DNA from: Salinibacterium sp. UTAS2018
Lineage (GTDB): Bacteria; Actinomycetota; Actinomycetes; Actinomycetales; Microbacteriaceae
DNA: 64,000 bases
Direction of reading: 5' to 3'
NCBI RefSeq assembly: GCF_004118935.1
Contig: NZ_CP035375.1
Location: 930,001-994,000 of the forward strand
Below, piece after piece: positions 40,637 through 48,982 of this stretch. The first letter of the stretch is position 1; every line of letters begins with the position of its first letter. A program made the position numbers and the translations under genes. Below the pieces are notes generated by a model. It saw only the letters and a list, made by a program, of their open reading frames with translations, made no database searches and was not told the DNA's origin.

Positions 40637-42060
40637 TCGAGCACCACCGTAGAGTCTGCGAGCGCGGCGACAAACTCGAGATCGTGACTGACCGCGATCA
40701 CGCTGCTGCCGTCATCCACGAGCCGAGCCAGCAGTGCGAGCAGTTCGCTCCATGTACGCGAATCTTGGCCAAACGTGGGTTCGTCGAGTACCAGAACATG
40801 CGGGCGCGTAGCCAGGGCGGTAGCGACACTGAGGCGACGTTTCTCGCCCCCCGAGAGCGTGAACGGGTTGGCTTCGGCAAGCTGCTCGAGACGGAGCCGC
40901 GTGAGTAGCTCATCGACCCGAGCATTCATTTCAGCCGCCGAAAGCTTCAGCGCCCGCGGTCCCACTTCGAGCTCTGCGCGCACCGTGCTCGTCAAAAACT
41001 GGTGCTCCGGGTCTTGAAACACGGTACCGATTCGAGTGAGCAGTTGACGCGACTTCCATCTGATCGGATGCGGGCCCGCCCCGTTTGCGAGTGCGAGGCT
41101 CGCGACCACGGCACCGTCTACCGGTGCGAGTAGTCCGCCAAGGGTCAACGCGAGCGTGGACTTACCGGCGCCGTTGGCACCGGTAATGGCGAGCGCGTGG
41201 CTGCTCAGGATCTCGCGGTCGAAGGGTATTCCGAGTGCTTTCTTCGCGCGCCCAAATGCGAGGCTTTCCGCGGTAAGGACGGTGTGCTGCTCACCGCGGG
41301 CTGCGCGCTGGGGGCGCGGCGGTGGGAACTCCGGGATCCAGACCCCGCGAGCAGCAAGCTCCTGTCCTTGGCGCGAGAGAACCTCCGAAGGTAGCCCGTC
41401 GGCGATGACTCCCCCGCCGGCTGCGAGCACAACGACACGATCGACAACTTCGCTCCACACCGACACGCGATGCTCGACCACGACGATCGTGGCGCCGGTC
41501 GCTTCGGCGACCCGGATGACGGCATCCCGAACCTCGGTAACCCCAACGGGATCGAGATTGGCGGTTGGCTCGTCGAGAACGATGAGCCCCGGCTGCATCG
41601 CGAGTACTCCGGCGAGCGCTAGACGCTGCTTTTGCCCGCCCGAGAGCGCGCTCGTCGAGCGATCGAGAGCGACGTCGAGGCCGACCTGAGCGAGACTATG
41701 GCGCACCCGCTGCCAAATCTCGTCGCGCGGCACACCAAGGTTTTCGCAACCGAAAGCAACGTCGTCACCGACGCGTTCCAGAATCACTTGACTATCAGGG
41801 TCTTGAATCACGAGCCCCGTGCGGCCACGAATGGATGCCGGATGCTCGCCATCGACAAGAAGTGAGCCTTCTGACTCACCTTCGTCGTCACCGACTACCC
41901 CGGCAAGGGCATGGAGAAAGGTCGATTTTCCTGCCCCGGATTCGCCGAGGAGAAGTACACGTTCGCCCGGTTCAATGCGCAGGTCGAGCCCGCGCACCGC
42001 CCACGCGAGCCTGCTGGAGTGGCGCCACCCCCATCCTTCGACGGTGACGCCAGCAGGCAC
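40633..42060 (-). CDS. Fused two-domain ECF transporter ATPase (EcfA-EcfA')
   Basis: About 475 aa with two ABC ATPase domains in one chain. First: GESGAGKST, LSGGQKQRLALAGVL, GLIVLDEPTANLDPVG. Second: GANGAGKST, LSGGEKRRLSVATAL, HVLVLDEPTFGQDS. Most ECF systems use separate A and A' proteins; YkoD-type thiamine systems use this fusion. GTG at 42060 is chosen, nine bases before the S-component stop; the open frame reaches 42390 only by reading through that gene. It energises uptake by the S and T components beside it. Confidence 0.88.
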   Translation of the reverse strand: MPAGVTVEGWGWRHSSRLAWAVRGLDLRIEPGERVLLLGESGAGKSTFLHALAGVVGDDEGESEGSLLVDGEHPASIRGRTGLVIQDPDSQVILERVGDDVAFGCENLGVPRDEIWQRVRHSLAQVGLDVALDRSTSALSGGQKQRLALAGVLAMQPGLIVLDEPTANLDPVGVTEVRDAVIRVAEATGATIVVVEHRVSVWSEVVDRVVVLAAGGGVIADGLPSEVLSRQGQELAARGVWIPEFPPPRPQRAARGEQHTVLTAESLAFGRAKKALGIPFDREILSSHALAITGANGAGKSTLALTLGGLLAPVDGAVVASLALANGAGPHPIRWKSRQLLTRIGTVFQDPEHQFLTSTVRAELEVGPRALKLSAAEMNARVDELLTRLRLEQLAEANPFTLSGGEKRRLSVATALATRPHVLVLDEPTFGQDSRTWSELLALLARLVDDGSSVIAVSHDLEFVAALADSTVVLE

Positions 42061-42068
42061 TGTGGGGG

Positions 42069-42716
42069 TCAGACCCGCTTCGCAATCTCGCGACCGGCAC
42101 CGAAACGGTTGAGCGCGCCGGTGGCAGCAAGACCACGCGTGGCAAGCCACGAGAGTAATCCGGCGATGAGCATTCCGCCGACGACGCCAGCGATCGCGTA
42201 AATGACAATGAAGGGCAGTGCTGAGCCCGGGTACCAGAGCAGCAAGTCGGTGATGACCATGGCGAGTCCTGCTCCGGCGCCGGCCAGAATGGCGCCGCTG
42301 ACCCGCCAGTTTGCGTAGAGGAACGCAGCGAACACGATCTCGGCGCCCACTCCTTGGGTAATACCGCTGACGAGGGTGAGGATGCCCCACTGATTGCCGA
42401 TGAGGGCCGAGACCGAGGCTGCGACGACTTCACCATAGATTGCGGCGCCCGGCTTACGAATAACGAGCGCGGTGAGAACACCGGCGAACAGCCAGAAGCC
42501 TCCGCCGATCGCTTGGAGTCCCGGGAGCAGCGCCGAAAACGGTGCCAGTGCCGGCGTTGACGCCACGTTCCAGACGACGAAAATCAAGCCGCTCGCGACG
42601 CCGATGACGCTGGCCACGACGATGTCGATGACGCGCCACTGAAAGCGCGATCCCAGGGTCGAGGTGGTGGACGAGGGTGAAGATGGTGCTGTTGTGGTCA
42701 CTTTCGTGCCTTTCAC
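42069..42716 (-). CDS. ykoE: ECF transporter S component, YkoE-like (thiamine/HMP)
   Basis: A 215-aa protein with about six hydrophobic helices: VIDIVVASVIGVASGLIFVV, GFWLFAGVLTALVIRKPGAA, GNQWGILTLVSGITQGVGAE, SALPFIVIYAIAGVVGG. The pattern fits the YkoE family, which binds hydroxymethylpyrimidine or thiamine. The assignment is strengthened by the TPP riboswitch immediately upstream. First gene of the operon S-A-T-kinase. Confidence 0.88.
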   Translation of the reverse strand: MKGTKVTTTAPSSPSSTTSTLGSRFQWRVIDIVVASVIGVASGLIFVVWNVASTPALAPFSALLPGLQAIGGGFWLFAGVLTALVIRKPGAAIYGEVVAASVSALIGNQWGILTLVSGITQGVGAEIVFAAFLYANWRVSGAILAGAGAGLAMVITDLLLWYPGSALPFIVIYAIAGVVGGMLIAGLLSWLATRGLAATGALNRFGAGREIAKRV

Positions 42717-42740
42717 TAGTGAATGGCACGGGTTTCAAGA

Positions 42741-42840
42741 GTGTCTGCTCCCTGCGCTGGCATGATCCAGATCAGGTTCGACGGTCGAAGCTTGGAGAAG
42801 CTCCCTCTCAGCCCGGCTCACCGGACTCCCGTGTTCGCCA
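42741..42840 (-). promoter_or_regulatory. TPP riboswitch (THI box)
   Basis: On the minus strand the two invariant elements are CTGAGAGGGAGC and ACCTGATCTGGATCATGCC followed by AGCGCAGGGAGCA. These are the pyrimidine-sensing and pyrophosphate-sensing arms of the thiamine-pyrophosphate aptamer. It begins 24 bases upstream of the S-component start, so it probably acts on translation initiation. Thiamine pyrophosphate would repress uptake. Confidence 0.97.
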
Positions 42841-42869
42841 CCCAGTCTAATCATCAATAGGCTCGGGGT

Positions 42870-43796
42870 ATGGACTTCCGCATCTTCACAGAGCCTCAGA
42901 ACGGCGCCAGCTACACCGACCAGCTTCTGCTCGCGCAAGCGGCAGAGCAGCTCGGCTTCACGGGCTACTTTCGCTCTGACCACTATCTGACGATGGATGA
43001 CCGCAACGGTGGCATGCCTGGTCCGACAGATTCCTGGACCACGCTCGCCGGTCTCGCGCGGGAGACCTCAACTATTCGCCTCGGCACGCTCGTCTCGTCG
43101 GCGACCTTCCGGCATCCGGGAATTCTGGCGATTCAGGTCGCTCAGGTCGACGACATGTCGGGCGGGCGCATCGAACTCGGTTTGGGCACGGGGTGGTTCG
43201 AGCGCGAACACGCCGCCTACGGTATCCCCTTCCCGGCAAAGCGGTTCGGGATGCTCGAAGAACAGCTCGACGTGATCACGGGCATCTGGGGCACCGACCC
43301 CGGAAAGACTTTCTCGTATGAGGGCAAGCACTACCAGTTGAGCAACTCCCCCGCGCTGCCGAAGCCCACGCAAGACCCGCTACCGATCATTATCGGCGGC
43401 AGCGGCCCGAGCCGTACGCCAGCGCTCACGGCTAAGTTCGCCGCCGAATACAACGCTGGCTTCGCCACTATCGCACCGCTCAAGGAACGCATCGACCGCG
43501 TGCATGCCGCGTGCGAGCACTGCGACCGCGACCCATCGACCCTCGTGCTCTCGATAGCCGGAACGACCGCAGTCGGGGCCACTGACGCTCAAATCGACGC
43601 TCGCGCAACCGCAGCCAACAGCACCCCCGACGCGTTGCGCCTCGGGGGCTTCGCGGGGACCGCAAGCGAAGTGGTCGACAAGATCTCCGAGCTAAAAGCC
43701 CTCGGTTTTACCCGGGTCTACTTTCAGATCATGGACTTTCACGACCTCGACCAGCTCGACTTTCTCGCGCGCGAAGTACTCCCCCAGCTCGACTGA
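42870..43796 (+). CDS. LLM-class (F420-dependent type) oxidoreductase
   Basis: A 308-aa luciferase-like monooxygenase-fold protein. Starts MDFRIFTEPQNGASYTDQLL; then LAQAAEQLGFTGYFRSDHYL, RLGTLVSSATFRHPGILAIQ, GGRIELGLGTGWFEREHAAYG, PLPIIIGGSGPSRTPALTAKF. It matches an actinobacterial branch of F420-dependent oxidoreductases (TIGR03560-like) of unknown substrate. It starts only 29 bases from the edge of the divergent riboswitch, so the thiamine-operon promoter must overlap this gene's start region. Confidence 0.88.
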   Translation: MDFRIFTEPQNGASYTDQLLLAQAAEQLGFTGYFRSDHYLTMDDRNGGMPGPTDSWTTLAGLARETSTIRLGTLVSSATFRHPGILAIQVAQVDDMSGGRIELGLGTGWFEREHAAYGIPFPAKRFGMLEEQLDVITGIWGTDPGKTFSYEGKHYQLSNSPALPKPTQDPLPIIIGGSGPSRTPALTAKFAAEYNAGFATIAPLKERIDRVHAACEHCDRDPSTLVLSIAGTTAVGATDAQIDARATAANSTPDALRLGGFAGTASEVVDKISELKALGFTRVYFQIMDFHDLDQLDFLAREVLPQLD

Positions 43797-43826
43797 GCGA
43801 CGGCACATCTGCGAAGCGTTGCGCTC

Positions 43827-43846
43827 GCTAGCTAGCTAGCTAGCTA
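43827..43846. repeat. Five tandem GCTA units
   Basis: GCTA is repeated five times; the last unit supplies the stop codon (TAG on the minus strand) of the DUF3097 gene. A change in copy number would alter the 3' untranslated region but not the protein. Confidence 0.9.
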
Positions 43847-44695
43847 CGATTCTTGGTCGACCGTAACGAAGTCGATCAAGTGCTCGACGCGGCCCAACAG
43901 TTCAGGTTCGAGATCGCCAAAGTTCTTCACTTTCGACAGGATGAACTGCCAGGCGCGCGCGATATCCGCTTGATCGTCATGAGGCCAGCCGAACGCCTCG
44001 CAGATGCCGTGCTTCCACTCAATCGTGCGGGGAACGGTGGGCCACGCGGCGATTCCGAGACTCTGAGGTTTGACCGCCTGCCAGACATCCACGAACGGGT
44101 GCCCGACTATCAGCGCATACTTGCCGTACTTGCCGCGGCCCACAGCCTCGGCAATTCGACTCTCTTTTGAGCCCGGCACAAGGTGATCAACCAAGATGCC
44201 CAGCTTGCGTTCGGAGTTGGGCGCAAAGTCCGCGACAATCTTCTCGAGATCGTCGATACCCCCCAGGAACTCAACGACGACTCCCTCGGCTCGCAGGTCA
44301 TCGCCCCACACCTTTTCGACGAGTTCGGCATCGTGGCGACCCTCCACATAAATGCGGCTCGCAAGCGCGGTGCGGGCGCGCTGCTCTGGCGCGGCGAAAG
44401 AGCCCGACGCGGTCTTGCGAGTAGCCGTCTCACCGGCTTTGGGCACGGGCTTTATTAGCTCGACCGGCACGCCATCGATCAGATAGCCACTTCCCAGCGG
44501 GAAGGCACGGGAGCGCCCGCTGCGGTCTTCCAATTCCATGAGGCCGTCGGTGAAGCGCACGAGTGCACCGACGTAGCCGTCGGCAATGACTTCGACGACC
44601 ATGTCTCGCTCGATCGCAACCTTCGGAAGAACCTTCGGGCCGCGCTGAATACTGAAGTCGGCAAGAACATCGTGGGAATAGCGGTCGTCGGTCAC
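43844..44695 (-). CDS. DUF3097 family protein
   Basis: A 283-aa actinobacterial protein of unknown function. Recognised by SHDVLADFSIQRGPKVLPKV, RIYVEGRHDAELVEKVWGDD, VVEFLGGIDDLEKIVADF and ALIVGHPFVDVWQAVKP. The central IYVEGRHDAELVEKVWG and LGILVDHL strands look TOPRIM-like (Glu, then paired Asp), which would fit nucleic-acid processing, but that is inference. The start overlaps the VanZ-like gene's stop by 4 bases. Confidence 0.88.
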   Translation of the reverse strand: MTDDRYSHDVLADFSIQRGPKVLPKVAIERDMVVEVIADGYVGALVRFTDGLMELEDRSGRSRAFPLGSGYLIDGVPVELIKPVPKAGETATRKTASGSFAAPEQRARTALASRIYVEGRHDAELVEKVWGDDLRAEGVVVEFLGGIDDLEKIVADFAPNSERKLGILVDHLVPGSKESRIAEAVGRGKYGKYALIVGHPFVDVWQAVKPQSLGIAAWPTVPRTIEWKHGICEAFGWPHDDQADIARAWQFILSKVKNFGDLEPELLGRVEHLIDFVTVDQES

Positions 44696-45135
44696 CGCTC
44701 GAGGTTAAGCGGTGCCGCCGAGTTGCTGGCGGAGGCGCGACGAGAGGTCGCGAGGTTGGTGGTGGCTTGCGTAGTGCGCGTCGCTGGCCGTTCCGAGTGT
44801 TCGCGCCAGAGGGCTACACCCACGGCAGCTGACACTCCGATGCCGGCACCGATACTGGCCAGCAGAATGTCTACGACAGCGGCATAGCCCGCGGGCATCC
44901 ACACTGTCTGCGCAGCTTCGAGCCACGACGCCGCGACGATGCTAAAGGCGAGTGCTGCCCACCACCGTCGGCGACCGAACATGCCGACGAGAAAGACACC
45001 GACCGGAATGAACGCTACGGTCGTCCACAGCCAAAAGCGGCCATCGCTGCCCGGGGCAATCACGAAAGCGAGACTCGCCAGAGCGGCGAAGTACAGCGCT
45101 GCTGCGGCAGCCACTGCAAATCTCGATCGGAACAT
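44692..45135 (-). CDS. VanZ-like membrane protein
   Basis: A 147-aa protein with four predicted helices (about 5-28, 35-52, 58-80, 83-108). The arrangement WTTVAFIPVGVFLVG, then FSIVAASWLEAAQTVWMPAGYAAVVDILLASIGAGIG is the VanZ pattern (helix-2 Pro, Glu in SxxIE-like region, then the R/YAxxxDIxxNxxG-type motif). The C terminus is a basic, Thr/Ala-rich tail. VanZ relatives sit in the envelope; function unproven here. Overlaps the DUF3097 start. Confidence 0.75.
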   Translation of the reverse strand: MFRSRFAVAAAAALYFAALASLAFVIAPGSDGRFWLWTTVAFIPVGVFLVGMFGRRRWWAALAFSIVAASWLEAAQTVWMPAGYAAVVDILLASIGAGIGVSAAVGVALWREHSERPATRTTQATTNLATSRRASASNSAAPLNLER

Positions 45136-45236
45136 AGAAACATTGTCACAAGCGCATCTCCGCGCAAGTTGTGAGAATGGTGCGTGGAGGGTGTGAACGA
45201 CGCCGTTTCTTGCAACGATTAGATAACTGGAGCTGA

Positions 45237-45797
45237 CTAACGTGCAGCGAGACGCTCAATCTCCCGAGCGATCGGAGGCAAGACTCGGCGCATGTACCGC
45301 CCCCACCACAGTCGTACGATGAGCCACACCGCCCACCGTCGGCCACGCTTGGCGACGAAGGTGTAGCTCCATGAGATGCGCGCACCGTTGATCGTGCTGT
45401 CGAAATGCCATTCGGCGCGGGCGCCCGAGACGAGCATCCCGAACAGTCGCTGAAAATCGCTGAGCTCGTAGGCAAACAGCCCGGGAACTTCGGTGTCAGT
45501 GATCGTCTCAATGACATAACCACTATCGGAGAGAATCAAGCGGCGAGTGCGGCCGATGGTGTCCCAGTCGCCCGACTGATCCAATACCGCGACAACGGCG
45601 GGCAACGGCCCAAACCGCGGATAAAAATCGGTGGGGTCGAGAGGTCCCGAGAGCACGTACGCCTGCTCTGCACTCGCGCGGGTGCGTGCGGTTGCGCGCG
45701 CCGTCACACCTCGACCGCCCGTCACACCTCGACCGCCCGTCACGCCCCGACCGCCCGTCACGCCCCGAGCGCCGGTGCCTGTCACGGCCGGCTCCAC
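45237..45797 (-). CDS. SRPBCC-fold protein with repetitive N terminus
   Basis: A 186-aa protein. From about residue 38 it is SRPBCC-like (START/polyketide-cyclase fold): ASAEQAYVLSGPLDPTDFYP, GDWDTIGRTRRLILSDSG, AEWHFDSTINGARISWSY. Residues 9-30 are four Gly-Arg-Gly-Val-Thr repeats encoded by 18-bp tandem repeats. GTG at 45797 overlaps the end of the G6PDH gene by 16 bases. A later start would leave the repeat untranslated, so the true N terminus is open. Ligand unknown. Confidence 0.7.
   Translation of the reverse strand: MEPAVTGTGARGVTGGRGVTGGRGVTGGRGVTARATARTRASAEQAYVLSGPLDPTDFYPRFGPLPAVVAVLDQSGDWDTIGRTRRLILSDSGYVIETITDTEVPGLFAYELSDFQRLFGMLVSGARAEWHFDSTINGARISWSYTFVAKRGRRWAVWLIVRLWWGRYMRRVLPPIAREIERLAAR
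45703..45774. repeat. Four 18-bp tandem repeats
   Basis: Four consecutive 18-bp units (first unit GTCACACCTCGACCGCCC; units three and four diverge slightly). The period is a multiple of three, so copy-number change keeps the frame of the SRPBCC gene and would vary its Gly-Arg-Gly-Val-Thr segment. Confidence 0.9.
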
Positions 45798-47146
45798 GAT
45801 TCGGGGCCGTGCGACCCTGCTGGATACTCCTCGAGGGGAACCCGGTCGTTGCGAAAAGCGTCAAGCACCGGAGCCACAATTCGCCAACACTGTTCGGCAA
45901 CATCGCCCCGCACCGAGAGCACCGGATCGCCGTCGATGAGTGACGCAATGACCTCGCCATACGCGCTCATCGCCGCATCGCCCAGCGTGGTTGTCAGTTG
46001 AGTGCGATCAAGAGTGAACGGGTCGCCCTCGCCGTTCACGATGAGATCGAGCGAGAGCGTTGCAGGCTTGATCGAGATGGTGAGTTTCGCCGGCTCGGCG
46101 CTACCCGTGAGGCCGTTCGGCAAATGCGGAACTGGCGCAAAGGTAATCACGATGTCTTGGCGGGAATCGCCCAGAGCTTTGCCCGAGCGCAGCACGAACG
46201 GAACTCCCGCCCATCGCCAGTTGTCGATCTCGAAGGTGACTTCAGCGAGAGTTTCAGTGCCAAGCTCCGGGTCGACGCCATTCTCATCGACGTACGCCGG
46301 AAGGCGGCGATCGCCAATCGTTCCCGCGGTGTAGCGGGCACGCCGCGCACACGTGCCATCGACCGTTTGCACGCGAGTCGCACGGAGTACCTGCGCCATA
46401 GAACCGCGAAGGTCTTCGGAACTCACGCTCGCGGGCGGCTCCATCGCGGTGAGCGCCAGAACCAGCAACAGATGGCTTTGGATCATGTCGACGACGGCTC
46501 CAGCACGGTCGTAGTATCCAGCGCGACCTTCCAGAGCGAGAGCCTCATCGAAAATCAGCTCGACCTTCGCCACGTTGGGCGCAGCCAGCAGCGGTTCGAA
46601 AACGCGGTTAGCGAAGCGCAACCCCAACAGGTTCAGCACCGTCGATTTACCGAGAAAATGGTCCACTCGAAACACTTGCTCTTCAGGCACGATCGTCTGC
46701 AGGATGCGATTGAGAGCGCGAGCGCTCGCTTCGTCACTGCCGAAAGGCTTTTCTAGCGCGAGCACAATGCCTTCGGGCAGTTCGAGCGTCGCGAGCACGG
46801 CCACTGCCTTCTGGGCAATAGCAGGAGGCAAGGCGAAATACAGCGCCACGCGGCCGGAACCCGCGGCAATCAAGTCACGCAGTTGATCAGCATCAGTGAC
46901 GTCGGTTTGCACGTAATGCGCTGCGTTCGCCACAGCGGTGGCCGCGGGCGAAACTGAGGCGTCGAAGGACTGTGTCACTCGGGAGCGCCAGGCTGCGTCA
47001 TCCATTTCTTGGCGATCAGCGCCGATCAGCGTTAGCGACTGTGCCTGGTCGCTCGCCAGAAACGACGCCAGCCCGGGCAAAAGGAGTCGGGAAGTCAGGT
47101 CGCCGCCCGCTCCCAAGATGATCAGTGTGTCAATGCGTGCCATCAT
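45782..47146 (-). CDS. zwf: Glucose-6-phosphate dehydrogenase
   Basis: About 454 aa. NADP-binding start TLIILGAGGDLTSRLLLPGL, then IVLALEKPFGSDEASARALN, the catalytic RVDHFLGKSTVLNLLGLRFA (general-base His), AGYYDRAGAVVDMIQSHLL and WRWAGVPFVLRSGKALG. It oxidises glucose 6-phosphate to the lactone. GAGGDL replaces the usual GASGDL. Three ATGs in a row (47149, 47146, 47143) follow GAGAG; the middle one is used. No OpcA, 6-phosphogluconolactonase or transaldolase gene adjoins it, so it may be a second, specialised Zwf. Confidence 0.85.
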   Translation of the reverse strand: MMARIDTLIILGAGGDLTSRLLLPGLASFLASDQAQSLTLIGADRQEMDDAAWRSRVTQSFDASVSPAATAVANAAHYVQTDVTDADQLRDLIAAGSGRVALYFALPPAIAQKAVAVLATLELPEGIVLALEKPFGSDEASARALNRILQTIVPEEQVFRVDHFLGKSTVLNLLGLRFANRVFEPLLAAPNVAKVELIFDEALALEGRAGYYDRAGAVVDMIQSHLLLVLALTAMEPPASVSSEDLRGSMAQVLRATRVQTVDGTCARRARYTAGTIGDRRLPAYVDENGVDPELGTETLAEVTFEIDNWRWAGVPFVLRSGKALGDSRQDIVITFAPVPHLPNGLTGSAEPAKLTISIKPATLSLDLIVNGEGDPFTLDRTQLTTTLGDAAMSAYGEVIASLIDGDPVLSVRGDVAEQCWRIVAPVLDAFRNDRVPLEEYPAGSHGPESWSRP

Positions 47147-47181
47147 CATGCACTCTCTGCTCGGTGCCGCTGCACGGCGTA

Positions 47182-47808
47182 TTACTTCGAAGGGGTGGTG
47201 CCAGTATCTCCAGCGGCGCTCGACTTTTGCTGGGGAGCAACGGCGGTTGCAGATGCTGTGGCGGTAACCCCGGCAAATCGTGAGGCGGACCCGCGGCGTG
47301 ACCACGCCATCCACCACCACACAAGAGCACCGACGACAGCGGAGCCGACAACGCCTACGACGGGACCAAGGAACACAGCACCGCCCACCGCAGAGTCAGT
47401 CGCTTGCGCGGCAATCGTCAAGTACGCCACAAAGAGCGGAACATCGAGCAGAGCAACGATCCCGAGCGATTGAAAGGTGATCTGCCACGGTTTACGCACG
47501 GCACCGCGCGTGAGCAGAAAGATGCTTGCGAAGGCCGCGAGAGCGACCAAGAGCAACGCCACGATTGCGATCACGATGATCACCGTGCCGATCACGCTGC
47601 TGGTGTTGCGGATGAAGTCGGCCACGACAGGGACGTCACCGAAAAGCCCGCTCACACCGTTCGCTGTTCCACCGAGCAGCAACGTGAGGCCCCCGCCGAG
47701 CGCGACGAACCCGAGCATGAGCCAGCCCACGGAGAAGAGGGCGTGAGCCACCGCACCGGCGACAAGAGAATAGCTTCGCTGGGCACTGGTGAGCTGGGCC
47801 TTTTGCAT
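47182..47808 (-). CDS. Four-helix membrane protein, unknown
   Basis: A 208-aa integral membrane protein with hydrophobic spans at about 15-50, 68-100, 108-130 and 138-165: ALFSVGWLMLGFVALGGGLTLLL, IGTVIIVIAIVALLLVALAAF, GIVALLDVPLFVAYLTIAAQ, GPVVGVVGSAVVGALVWWW. The tail is cytosolic, Ala/Thr-rich. No family recognised. Upstream of zwf on the same strand with about 33 bases between, so possibly one transcript. Confidence 0.7.
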   Translation of the reverse strand: MQKAQLTSAQRSYSLVAGAVAHALFSVGWLMLGFVALGGGLTLLLGGTANGVSGLFGDVPVVADFIRNTSSVIGTVIIVIAIVALLLVALAAFASIFLLTRGAVRKPWQITFQSLGIVALLDVPLFVAYLTIAAQATDSAVGGAVFLGPVVGVVGSAVVGALVWWWMAWSRRGSASRFAGVTATASATAVAPQQKSSAAGDTGTTPSK

Positions 47809-47952
47809 GCTTCGACGTTAGCGCAGGGCGGTGTCAGACCGCGAGAAACCGAGCGATCCGACTCGACACGAAAAAAGAGTCGTGACACCAAAACGCGGGT
47901 GATTTGGGCGCTTCGTGGGACAAAGAGGCGTTCGACTCGCTACGGTTTGGAT

Positions 47953-48393
47953 ATGAAATCGTGGAGAGACGCGCTCAACGCCGAGCAGCAGGCTGACGTT
48001 GATCGAATTCTCGACTCGTCGCTCACTGTGGCGCGCAAGCATTTGAGCCATGCCAGCGAGTTCATGACGTTCGCTCTCGTAACCGACGCCTCAGGCCGTG
48101 TACTGGAGATGTCTGCCGACGAAGCGCTCAAAAAGAAGCACTTGGATGCCCACGCTATGATCGCGCAGACCGTGACGCAGTTGCGTCAAATGGCTGCTAT
48201 CGCACGCTGCAGCGCGATCATTTCGAACACGCGAATTGCCTCTCTCAAGTCGGACGCCATCGAAGTGCGCATCGAGCACAAAGCGGGCGCCGCGCTGATG
48301 GTTTTGCTCCCGTATACGCGAGCCAGATTCACAGGTGCGCTAACTTTCGGCGATCTCAAGCTGTATTCGCACACTCCTGAAATCTGGGGATAG
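47953..48393 (+). CDS. Soluble hypothetical protein, 146 aa
   Basis: ATG at 47953; the frame runs further upstream only because it is antisense to the membrane-protein gene. Sequence is balanced and soluble: DRILDSSLTVARKHLSHASE, FALVTDASGRVLEMSADEAL and IEVRIEHKAGAALMVLLPYT. The layout (one helix, then mixed strands) suggests a small PAS/roadblock-like fold, but no motif decides it. No neighbour gives a clue. Confidence 0.7.
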   Translation: MKSWRDALNAEQQADVDRILDSSLTVARKHLSHASEFMTFALVTDASGRVLEMSADEALKKKHLDAHAMIAQTVTQLRQMAAIARCSAIISNTRIASLKSDAIEVRIEHKAGAALMVLLPYTRARFTGALTFGDLKLYSHTPEIWG

Positions 48394-48451
48394 TCCCAGA
48401 AATTTCTCGGGAGGCGGAACATTATCCGTTCCGCGTGCGTTACTGGATGGC

Positions 48452-48976
48452 ATGAACAAGCGAATCCTCGCGGTCATCGTTGCTCTTGCCGTCATTGTCA
48501 TTGCAGCCGTTTCGATCGTCGCAGTCCAAAACTCGAACGACTCCGCTGACAGCACGGCATCCGTTGGCGGTTCCGCAGCCTCCGAAAGCTCGAGCGAACC
48601 TGACGCTCCTGAAGGCTCGGAGACCGAGGCCAGCACTGACGACAGCGCTGCGATTGCTAACGATGGCGGTGGCGATTACGTCGACTACAGCCCGAGCGTC
48701 ATTGCGGATGCCGATGGCCGCGTCATCCTGTTCTTCCACGCCACCTGGTGCCCGCAGTGCGTTTCTGCTGACGGCGACATCACGGCGTCGGGTGTTCCTT
48801 CAGGGATCACGATTGTGAAGGTCGACTACGACACCAATCAAGATCTGCGTGCCGAGTACGGCGTAACGCAACAGACGACCTTCGTCGAGGTCGATTCCAG
48901 CGGCACTAAGGTTCAGGACAACTTCGTTGCCTATGCCGACCCATCGTTGAACGCTGTTCTCACCGCGCTCAACTAG
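48452..48976 (+). CDS. Membrane-anchored thioredoxin-family protein
   Basis: A 174-aa protein. N-terminal uncleaved anchor (IVALAVIVIAAVSIVAV, about 8-24), a Ser/Glu/Asp-rich tether (about 28-75), then a thioredoxin domain with active site CPQC in FHATWCPQC (about 98-106), and VTQQTTFVEVD holding the Thr in place of the cis-Pro. The domain faces the outside. It is followed after 6 bases by a CcdA-like gene, which supplies reducing equivalents through the membrane, so the pair is a thiol-redox module. Confidence 0.88.
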   Translation: MNKRILAVIVALAVIVIAAVSIVAVQNSNDSADSTASVGGSAASESSSEPDAPEGSETEASTDDSAAIANDGGGDYVDYSPSVIADADGRVILFFHATWCPQCVSADGDITASGVPSGITIVKVDYDTNQDLRAEYGVTQQTTFVEVDSSGTKVQDNFVAYADPSLNAVLTALN

Positions 48977-48982
48977 GTCGCG

